A DNA stretch of 64,000 bases from Haemonchus contortus (lineage: Eukaryota > Nematoda > Chromadorea > Rhabditida > Trichostrongylidae). The stretch lies in contig LS997564.1 in NCBI GenBank assembly GCA_000469685.2, positions 2,756,940 to 2,820,939 on the forward strand, written 5' to 3'. Under the pieces are notes generated by a model. The model saw only the letters and a program-made list of their open reading frames with translations, made no database searches and was not told the DNA's origin. The position numbers and the translations under genes are program-made. This document shows positions 56,095 to 64,000 of this stretch, one piece after another (the first letter of the stretch is position 1; each line of letters begins with the position of its first letter).

Positions 56095-58302
56095 TACACG
56101 CTCGAAGGGAAGAAAAAATAAAATCCTGTATATCCACCGGTTTGCCTAGCCATCCACATTAGACGTATAAACGATCTCTTGCCATTATGAATAAGTGGAA
56201 ACAGGAAGCAGGGATTGCTTAATGCTAAGTGCTTCATTGGATTCGCGAAAATGTAGGAGATTGGGTAAGAAGAGGCAATCAATAATTTAAAAGAAATTAA
56301 TTTCACTGAGCACAACGAGTGATTTTCTGGAACTGGTCTTAGATCTCAAAGACAGAAGACGAAGTTCTCTCAGGAGAAGGAAACAATTTCTTCAAGAGCA
56401 TGGTGAGTGTTCAGTGCATGGACGAGCACAGTTCTCTCCCACCAGAGGATCCTATCGCTCTAGTTGGCAATTCTCTCAAAAATGACAAAAATGCGCTCCC
56501 TTTGCTTCCCCATTTCGGGGTAGTTTCCAAGAAATCGTGGTCCAAAGTGCTTATGTTTAAAATATGCGCATTTTCGCGGTTCAAAACTTAATGCACGCAT
56601 GACCGAACTTGTGCCAAGTTTACTTTTTTCTCACGCCTGAATATTTTCCCAGCGGACAGCGTATTCAGTTTTTTTGTTGCCCTTTAACGACCAGTACTCC
56701 CATTTTTTGGAATGCGGCCCCATTTGATATTGCGACCACCAGAGGAATGCGTTCGTTCAACACCTTTTTACCGCATTTACCAGTAAACTGACTGGGATAT
56801 GAAATGAGCAAAACTGACTCCCCATATCTGAACGATGAGACGAAAATAATTCATGTGATTGGCATTTAATGGCTTTTTGGTGTAGCTTTGATTATCTCGT
56901 GTAGACTATTTATAAGTATCTCCACTCTATCGCACACATTACGAACCCATTTCAGATTGTCGCTAATTCCTGTGCGCTAAAGTCGGTGATTTGATGAACT
57001 CTGGATTAAAACTAGCTTTCGCATAGTATTTTGCGCCAGCCACCTAATGTGACGACATATAAGGAACGCCTTTTTAAAGACGAGTTCCTCGAGACAGCTG
57101 TTAGATTGATTTTAACGAATTAATTCATAAAAAGGAGTGGTGCCGCCACATCAATGGTTAGGGCACCTTCTATGGATGCTGTTCATGGGTAATTTACGAT
57201 TTTTTCACCCGCTGGAACTGTAAAGAGCGATTCCTGAAACACCTTTTTGTACCGTCACTATCCCCATTCGGTTTATTTAGGCTCCCCAACATATGATTTC
57301 TTAAGAGAGTAAATCTAGTCAGGGGTTGACGAGGGCCATACCTTTGTTAGGTTGTATGCTGCATAAAGGTCCATCTATTGCAGGGATCCTTCATGGAGCA
57401 CAAAAATTGTTAGCTAAAAGCATGTGAATCACATTTCATATCCATATTTTTTATGCAAGGCTGTGCCCAGTTCACTAATTAAGTCAAGGACAAGTCCTAT
57501 CATGAGCATCTCCCCCCCCCCCTCCCCTCTCTTTTATCTGAGTCTGATTTTCTGTTGGTGGTTTTCTTTAATAACGTCCCAATGACATTATCATGTACCT
57601 ATTTACAAGCGAAGGTTTCATTCTGTGAAACAAAAGCTGTTCAGAAATAGCCCAGTGAATAGTAAGCATCTACAACCATTGCCACACCTAACATGAATGG
57701 AAGAGAGTAGAATTGGTAGAGCAAACTGTGTAACATCAAGGCCACACAAAGTACAAACTATAAATCGCATTAAAAAATAAAAGAGTCGAAAGAAAAACAA
57801 CAGTGCAGCTGTATTACTACACAATCTAGTCATTACCAGTTCACAATTCAAGAACTCAAAAAAATTAAAATATTGATAGGTGACCAACAAAATTAAATAA
57901 ATTTACAAGTAACGACATTTCAGAAGTTCAAGAAGGTCAATTTTCAAAAAGAGAAAGTGGGAAGCTGAAAACAGATAATTCAGATGTCAAAAATTTCAAG
58001 TTGCCGCCATTATTAAAGGTTGCAAGCATTACCGTAATCTCGCGCTGGGTGCGCAAATGTGGACGAGCGTCAACACGGGCGGCGCGCTTTATCAGATGTT
58101 CACTTTTTTTTCATTCTTAAGTTTCCGGAAGTTAGTTGACGTCCGATGTCTTGAGCTCGGACCTAGGACATTAGGTCCTTGTACTGCTGGTGTTGCATAG
58201 ATGATTTCTTCCAATCAAGTGGCTTTTTTAACGCTGTTTATGATTTCTTTGAAGATTCTTATTTTTCTAGTTGTTTCTGACTTTTATTTTGTAGTGTATA
58301 CG
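56095..58302. other. Intergenic between SINE and cox-5A, nothing recognised
   Basis: No gene or repeat family is recognised. There is a C run near 57510-57520. The last part (after about 58240) begins to resemble the cox-5A upstream region because of the exon duplication described separately. Confidence 0.5.
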
Positions 58303-58357
58303 CAGTGTAGAACGCTTGAAGTCTTTGCATAGTTTCACAATTGATCCGTTCTTTTGT
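58303..58357 (+). pseudogene. Decayed duplicate of cox-5A 5' UTR and exon 1 start
   Basis: The segment repeats the cox-5A leader and first codons 221 bp upstream: GTAGAACGCTTGAAG.CTTTGCAT here against ATAGAACGCTTGAGG.TTTTGCAT at 58530. The similarity continues through TTTCACAA and CCGTTCT for about 55 bp, with weaker similarity on both sides. The start codon is ATA (58329-58331) instead of ATG (58550-58552), and the frame is not kept. It looks like a local tandem duplication that lost function. Confidence 0.7.
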
Positions 58358-58517
58358 AAATTTGGAAGTTAATCGAGGGTTGTTTTTTTGAGCTCAGAAC
58401 TGAAGCAACTCTTTATAGTGTTAACATTACTGTGATGATTTCGTCGAGCCAAATGTGTCTGATTATTAATTTTTCGAAATTCCTATTTCTTTTCTTAATG
58501 ATTGTTATTTAATCCTA

Positions 58518-58526
58518 TTTGTTTAG
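58518..58526 (+). promoter_or_regulatory. Putative trans-splice acceptor of cox-5A
   Basis: TTTGTTTAG ends at 58526, 23 nt upstream of the ATG at 58550. Its position and pyrimidine-rich sequence fit spliced-leader addition to a nematode housekeeping mRNA. Confidence 0.45.
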
Positions 58527-58549
58527 TATAGAACGCTTGAGGTTTTTGC

Positions 58550-59984
58550 ATGGCTTCACAACTAGTTCGTTCTGTTGCTCGAGCAACTCTTTCTCGAGGA
58601 AATGTAGTACGAGCTATTTCAACTACCAGTACCCTATCTGCCAAGGACAATGTCATGGAAAAATGGCCCGCTGAGAGTAAGTTTTATAGCCTGTTCACCT
58701 CTAGTTAGCTATGATTTACTGCAAGTTGTGTAAGTATGGCACTACATTCTTCCAACTAATGTCTAGATTTTATTCTGAAAAAAAAAACAGCCGTTAATAA
58801 TAATAAGGAATACTAGTTTTTGACTTAACAGTGAATTAGAATCCGCTTGAACAGTGCTTCTTTTTCTTTTTGATGGAGATTTTCTTCGCTTGTTTTTCAG
58901 GATTCGACAAACATTTCATTGATTATCTGAGCAGGCCGGAAATCGATGGCTGGGAAGTAAGAAAGGGTGCGTAACAGTGATTTTTGGCCTGTTTAGGTTT
59001 TCGATTTTTCTTTTAATCGCAAATTTGCTTTTACTACTGTCACAGCGATTCATTTGAGCCAAATCTTTCTGCGGTATACAGCGTTGATTCGGTTCATTTA
59101 TCACTGTACTATTATCAGATGGAAAGAACGAAATTTGCACTTCTCAACAGTTATGGCTTGTAGATTAGGTTCCGGTTCAAAATTTTAATTATAATCATAA
59201 TTTGAATATGGTGTGGGAGAAGTATCAATTCACGAACTTGAATTCGATCTCAGTGTCGAGCATGTTGATGAGGAATACTCTACACGACCCTCTCAATTTT
59301 GAATCGACCTTTCATTCATTGCACCTTAGCTTTAAACAATTCACGGTTAAGAAATTTTTTTCCAAGTTCCTTTTTTGAAAAATGTTCCCTTTTCGAATCG
59401 TAATTAGACGTGAAGCTTATAACAGTGTGTAAACAACACCAGTGTCGTCTATATTATCCGGATTTTTCAGCTCTTACTGAACTCCATGACTATGATGTTA
59501 TTCCTGACCCTAAGGTTGTCGAAGCTGCTCTACGTGCTTGTCGACGAGTGAACGATCTTGCCCTGTGTGTAAGATTCTTGGAAGCCATCAAGATCAAATG
59601 TGGTTCAAAAAAGAATAGGGATGTCATCTACCCTTATATCATTAACGAGGTCCGTCTCTTTACACATCTTTATACGGTTCTACATGGAGAGAACTTTGGA
59701 AAGAAAGCCTCTACTCACAATTCTATATCACTGAATACGATTTGTTTGAAGGTGAAGCCAGTACTCGCTGAGCTCGGAATTCCAACTCCCGAAGAGCTCG
59801 GCTTTGATAAGCCAGAATTCTTCATTCCTCAGCCTGACTATTGGTGGGAGAAGAAATGGTTAGTTTTTCTACGCCAGAGTACTTTTTACGTCTCCCTCTC
59901 TATTTTCTTCCTATGCTGCATGAATGCCTTCTTTTAAGGTATGCCGAGTACGGATACGACAAGAAGCCTGCCTTCCAGTATTGA
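58550..59984 (+). CDS. cox-5A: Cytochrome c oxidase subunit 5A (COX5A), complete, five exons
   Basis: The exons are 58550-58676, 58901-58966, 59471-59649, 59752-59858 and 59939-59984. All introns are GT..AG and phases agree. The protein starts with a mitochondrial presequence ([17 protein letters not shown], Arg/Ser-rich). The COX5A domain follows: [40 protein letters not shown], then [40 protein letters not shown]. The end is [20 protein letters not shown]. It is a nuclear-encoded subunit of complex IV on the matrix side of the inner membrane. Intron 3 (59650-59751, 102 nt) is a multiple of three and stop-free, so an unspliced reading also stays open; the homologous protein has no such insert, which favours splicing. 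An AATAAA at 60234-60239 is a likely poly-A signal. The neighbouring unc-71 matches the C. elegans arrangement as I recall it. Confidence 0.93.
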
Positions 59985-60233
59985 GGCAGTGTAGATATCA
60001 ATGTAGTGCGAGTGATTCAGAAGTTTGAGTATTTCGGTTTGTCCTATTAAGGGAATTGTTCCAGTTTGTTGTGAATGAATCAATACAAATTCATTGATTA
60101 TCTGGAAGGTTAAGCTGTACTAAGGACTTGATAGGGCAGGGAAACAGCTCATGCTTACTCCTTTCATCTCTACCTTCACCTCATCTTTGTATTAATTAGA
60201 ATACAGCCATATGTAAACCATAGAACCTTTGTG

Positions 60234-60239
60234 GAATAA
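60234..60239 (+). terminator. Putative polyadenylation signal of cox-5A
   Basis: AATAAA lies 250 bp after the stop codon, in the GGAATAAATTC context. It is the first canonical signal after the gene. Confidence 0.5.
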
Positions 60240-60457
60240 ATTCTCCGCAATTGATCAACATTTCTATCGACATTTCCACGTCGAGTCGTAAGATTGATCG
60301 CTCATCCGGGCTTATTAAATTCGCAATACCGCACAATTTAAGCCGTTCATTCATCAAAAACTCGACAGTAAATCATCAATATTTTTCTTTTTGTTGAAAT
60401 ATTGTCGCGATCTTTGAATATGGTAATACTAAGTGATTGTTTCGTTTCGGTTAATGC

Positions 60458-63155
60458 CTAATAGATATCTTCTTCTGGTTCAGCTGGTTCGGCATCGTCA
60501 AACGTTGGTTCGTCGTTCGTTTCGAATTGAACACATTTTTCATCTTTGAATTTTATCTGTAAAAGATTGCCTCTAGCACCTCAGCTAAATAAGGAGATAT
60601 AAGAAAACCGGATAGAGGCGTATGGAAACAGTACGGAGAATTTGAATTATTCAGACAAAGAGGATTCGGATTAAAAAAGTCTCAAGGTCCATGCGAAGCT
60701 CTTGGTAACTCATGAGCATTGTATCTTTCTTTCCTCAAAGGAAGAAAAGTTACTACTTTGACCTTCGATTCACAGCAATGATGGTCTCGCAAACGGTTGA
60801 GATCCTAGTTCGCACTACACAGTAGCACTATAGGTGTTACTCATGTGTAACAGTTCAAATTCCCACGAACTTTGCGATCACTTGAGTGCAACTCGCCTTT
60901 TTCACTGCCGATTTAGGCTGTGGCTTTTCCGGTGGTTCTCGATCTGATGGTAATTCCGCTTCGCGGAGTTGTTCAATGAATTGTTTTTTCATTTTCTGAA
61001 ATGATTTAATATTACGGCTATTTATTTACAAAATAGAAGAAATAACCAACACATACGTTATTATACGCCCCTTCCCCTTCCCCACTTTTGTTCTACTATT
61101 GTATAGCATAAGATGTAAGGACAATTCAAGGTTGGAGCTGGAAGGTTGCTGGAGTACGTTTGGCGTACTCTCATCCCACCCAAAGTGAAACTAATGATAT
61201 CGATGCATTGGAAGTGAGACGCAACTAACATACTTCGCGCGTTAGTAACGAGCGCGCGCTAAGTCTGAATGCAACTCATAAAAAGATCCTACTAAGAAGA
61301 TGACTGCTTCTCAATCACCAACCCCAAGGCCGCCTACATAAGAGACGAGACATTATTTCAAACTTCTACAAATTCTGACCATATACATATTGTCGATGTT
61401 TCCTCGCTTCATTACCAGGATCGGGTCAACAACCATGTGCTTTTCGCCTGCAAGCTTTTCGTATTGGTTCGGTTGCCGTTGCACGACAGATGGCTGAAAT
61501 GGATCGTATTTCAGTATTGAATGACTACACTTCAGTCTCTGAGGTGAATATACTCGGAATCAGATCCGAATCAGGAACACAGAGAATTGAGTGCTTTCCC
61601 TAATTTCGAGTGATTACATGCCCTTCAATCAATCGAACAAATGGTCCCCCTTCATACGCTTTTAATCGTTCCACCTGCTCATTAGATTCGTACCACCTCT
61701 CTTTGATACTTCGCTACCTTCCTACTGATTTAAGTCATCACCTAGATGCGTTGTTTCCACCATACCAGCAGAGATCAGATCATTACTCAAGTTCATCGAA
61801 AAGAGCCGAATCTAAAGAGCCAGGAGCCAGTTGACACAAGCCGTTCAGCCTTTTCTTCGTGTACGTCAACAAATCTCTAGGGTTCCCTTTTTTTCTACAC
61901 CCACCTACGAGCTTACACTCATACATGATGAAGAGTGGCCGTTGTTCCTGTTCAGGTAAGTGCAAAGGGGAAAGGCTAACGGGAACAACAAGAACAACTG
62001 AAGTGAAAAAGCGCATCTTGACGCTCCCTTCAATGGGTAGAGCGAAACCTTAACTTAAAGGTACCTTCGAAAATTCTACTGCCTAAAACACTGAGGTACA
62101 AGCTGTTCCATTTTGGTTCGGTCAGAAAAATAAGGAAGGTCAGTGCTAGCTGGTCTGATTTTGCATAAATCATGTATTCAGTTTGGCACGGTGCTGGAAT
62201 TTGGGTGAGCTCCCGAACTGTACGATGATCGGCCTCTTCGATGTAACCGTCTAAACGCAAGAACTACTCCAAAGTAAGACCTGGACACCATACCATGGTA
62301 CCGGAAATACAACCACCCATTAGTTTTCAGAACTTGGACGAACTAGTACTGAGTGATGCCGTCTCGGTTGATTCAGAGGTCGTTTCGATCCCTTATGTAA
62401 ACGCAGAGCTAGTGGATTATATCCGTCCCGGGCAAAAACACATAGGTGCCGTCAACAACGACCTATGAATGGCAACCACGTATTATGGGGTTACTCACAA
62501 CTCACAGGGAGACTCGTACTTTTACCCTATGCCTGGGGACTGGCATAGAATCCAAGACCACAACCTCTCTCAAACATACAGGTGGGTCTACAAGGCGATC
62601 TTCCCAGCATCCATCCTGGTTAGCAGGGCTCATAAAAGAACATCACCTTCAACTGGCTACCTTCCTTGAGATAAAAGAGTAATCTAGGTAAATGAAGTAG
62701 TAAACCAGTAAGCCCCTTGAGAGCGCTGCTAAATCTTACACTAGGTTTACCCGGGAATGGAGATTCAGTAAGAAAGGGCTCACTTCGTCATCTATCTTCG
62801 TGAGTGTCATAATATCGTCGTCGACTTGCGTAGCAACTTCTTTTGCTGTAAATTCATCAACACCTTTGATTTCTTTTTCTTTGACGGTCTGGATGGTTAC
62901 TCCTGGAGCCACAGCTACTGTAGCTGTTTGTTTCTTGATATTTACAGTATTTATGGTGGCATTATTGCCCTGAGTCGTAGTCATCTTCTTTCTACTGGTC
63001 TCTTCACGTCTCATGCGAGTTGATCGACGAGGACTTGGACTTGTCTTTGGGGTCTCCCTTTCAGTGACCTGAGTTTGACACTCTCTCACATCTATGACGC
63101 TTCTTTTGACTTTCAGCTCCTGTTTACTACTTTCTGAGGGCTTCGTCCCAGGAGA
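60458..63155 (-). CDS. 3' part of an unrecognised gene, at least three exons
   Basis: Minus-strand exons in coding order are 63155-62784 (372 nt, TTTTCAG acceptor, GAA|GTGAGC donor), 60995 to about 60894 (TTTCAG acceptor, donor uncertain, CAA|GTGATC or GCA|GTGAAA) and 60556-60458 (TTTTACAG acceptor, TAG stop). All join in phase 0. The first gives a Ser/Thr/Lys-rich segment with PSPRRSTRMRREETSRKKM and TATVAVAPGVTIQTVKEKEI. The second is charged and probably helical (KMKKQFIEQLREAELPSDRE). The last is acidic and ends EPAEPEEDIY. No domain is recognised, and no signal peptide or membrane segment is seen. Composition suggests a disordered nuclear or cytoskeletal protein, but that is a guess. The 5' end lies upstream, probably beyond 64000. 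It converges on cox-5A with about 0.2 kb between their 3' ends. Confidence 0.6.
60996..62783 (-). other. Intron of the unrecognised gene, 1.8 kb, repeat-containing
   Basis: No additional exon is required by phase. The stretch from about 62050 to 62680 looks like a moderately GC-rich repeat, without a coding frame or termini I can define. A hairpin-prone GCGCGTTAGTAACGAGCGCGC lies near 61237-61257. Confidence 0.4.
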
Positions 63156-63405
63156 CTGAAAAGGAGCATACAAAACAACCGAACTACTGTAGAAAAAAGC
63201 CTGGAATTGTTAGCTTTGTGATTCTTCCTGAAAACGTGCTAAATCAACTGATTTCATCCGCAATCATCAAGGTATCCCAATGTGTATTTGGTCATTTAAT
63301 AATGCGTATAGGCCATTGCCCATATCCCAACTTCGTAAGCAGGGCTAGAAGGGGCTAGAAGGTGGGTGACGTACAGTTGTCTTGAATGGGTAGCCGTTGC
63401 CGTTC

Positions 63406-63455
<50 letters not shown>

Positions 63456-64000
63456 ATAAGTCGCCCACTCCCGACCCTTCCTGACTAGCAAAGGGGTGGT
63501 CATGGGAGACAACCAACCATATCCCAACTAGCCACGACAGATCCTCATCCGGCTGTGGGGCAGCGAGCTTGTACGGATACCTATTCAGAATAACCACCCG
63601 CTCTGGATCTGCCTAGCAAGGGTGTAACCGTACATAACTAAACCAAGAACTGGTACGACCCCTTACTGTAACCGCACCGTACACTGTTCAGTTTTCGGAG
63701 CGCTGTTTTCAGAAACAGAAAGGAGCAAGCTGTCAAAAAGGTCGGGTGATACGAATGCGAGAAAAGATTGGCCCAGGAAATGGGTAGTATGGGAATCTAC
63801 TAACTCCATGGGAATGGGCCCACGGACCAAGGTTCATGGAAATCAGCTGAATCACAACGTACAGGAGATCGCCCGAACTTTACCACTCCACCTATTCCCT
63901 CTTGAAATTTCAGGAACATCCGAAGAAAGCATAGGGCGAGTAAGGGAATGATACGATTCTATTTTCAGGGGATTCAGTACAACTCTCTGCCCTCTCTTGA
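63156..64000. other. Right edge, repeat-rich; poly-C tract
   Basis: Upstream exons of the minus-strand gene could lie here, but none is supported. The flanks of the poly-C tract (about 63300-63660) read like a dispersed repeat. Frames showing poly-Gly on the minus strand are artefacts of the tract. Confidence 0.4.
63408..63455 (+). repeat. Poly-C tract, 48 nt uninterrupted
   Basis: Forty-eight consecutive C residues follow TTCAA and precede ATAAG. The minus strand is poly-G and could form G-quadruplex structures. The exact length in an assembly is prone to sequencing error. Confidence 0.95.

Noticed and set aside
59410..59937. 175-codon continuous frame across cox-5A exons 3 and 4
   Set aside because: The true coding exons are parts of it. 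The continuity arises because intron 3 lacks stops, and homology places splice sites at 59649/59752 and 59858/59939.
63345..63597. Frames with poly-Gly on the minus strand
   Set aside because: They are produced by the 48-nt poly-C tract, with no splice or coding context.
1..64000. CRISPR array, operon-like bacterial gene cluster or prophage
   Set aside because: No regularly spaced direct repeats, no ribosome binding sites and no bacterial genes. The spliced genes and retroelements are eukaryotic.

Overview
The window is nuclear DNA of a nematode, most likely a strongylid close to the hookworms (Ancylostoma/Necator). The evidence is short-exon genes with GT..AG introns, putative trans-splice acceptors about 20 nt upstream of start codons, and an RTE-type non-LTR retrotransposon of the hookworm kind. 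The intergenic DNA is rich in MITEs, SINEs and decayed transposons. A gene pair also appears whose C. elegans counterparts, as I recall, are neighbours (unc-71 and cox-5A/cco-2). There are no bacterial features, rRNA genes, CRISPR arrays or convincing functional tRNA genes.

Layout. From 1 to about 27.1 kb I find no host gene. This part is a graveyard of mobile elements: an RTE relic (1-1762), a Tc1/mariner relic (about 3004-4085, minus), another LINE 3' fragment (about 4250-4475), a degenerate tandem array with a period of about 240 bp (about 4640-5700), and two long inverted arms about 4 kb apart (6935-7510 and 11661-12210). It also holds a TTAAAGGCAC MITE family (16563-17034 and 20254-20819), a dispersed repeat in two copies, one of them interrupted by a piggyBac-type TTAA MITE (18172-18416), an RTE C-terminal fragment (21823-22130, minus) and a hairpin element (22498-22592).

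From 27.6 to 50.4 kb the minus strand carries a complete 22-exon ADAM gene. I could join every exon in phase into a predicted protein of 990 aa: signal peptide, prodomain with cysteine switch, furin-like site, metalloprotease domain, disintegrin, Cys-rich, EGF, transmembrane segment and a cytoplasmic tail of about 240 aa. The zinc-site motif has lost its first His and the catalytic Glu, so it is a predicted non-catalytic, adhesion-type ADAM like UNC-71. Its introns hold a 234-bp MITE, a palindromic hairpin element, tRNA-like/SINE copies, a LINE tail and, on the opposite strand in the 5.2-kb first intron, an unexplained 211-codon ORF.

From 52.4 to 55.7 kb lie a (GAAA)n microsatellite and a CR1/Jockey-type LINE with an uninterrupted 830-codon ORF that is 5'-truncated inside the endonuclease domain. 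From 58.5 to 60.0 kb the plus strand carries a complete five-exon COX5A gene (mitochondrial complex IV subunit), preceded by a decayed duplicate of its own first exon. From 60.5 to 63.2 kb the minus strand carries the 3' end of an unrecognised gene, convergent with cox-5A. A 48-nt poly-C tract lies at 63408-63455.

The host genes do not form a pathway. unc-71 acts at the cell surface in cell and axon guidance, and cox-5A in respiration. I found no new defence or catalytic system. The most interesting items are the degenerate ADAM active site, the intronic 211-codon ORF, the cox-5A exon duplication, the stop-free 102-nt intron, and the piggyBac MITE with its empty site present in the same window.
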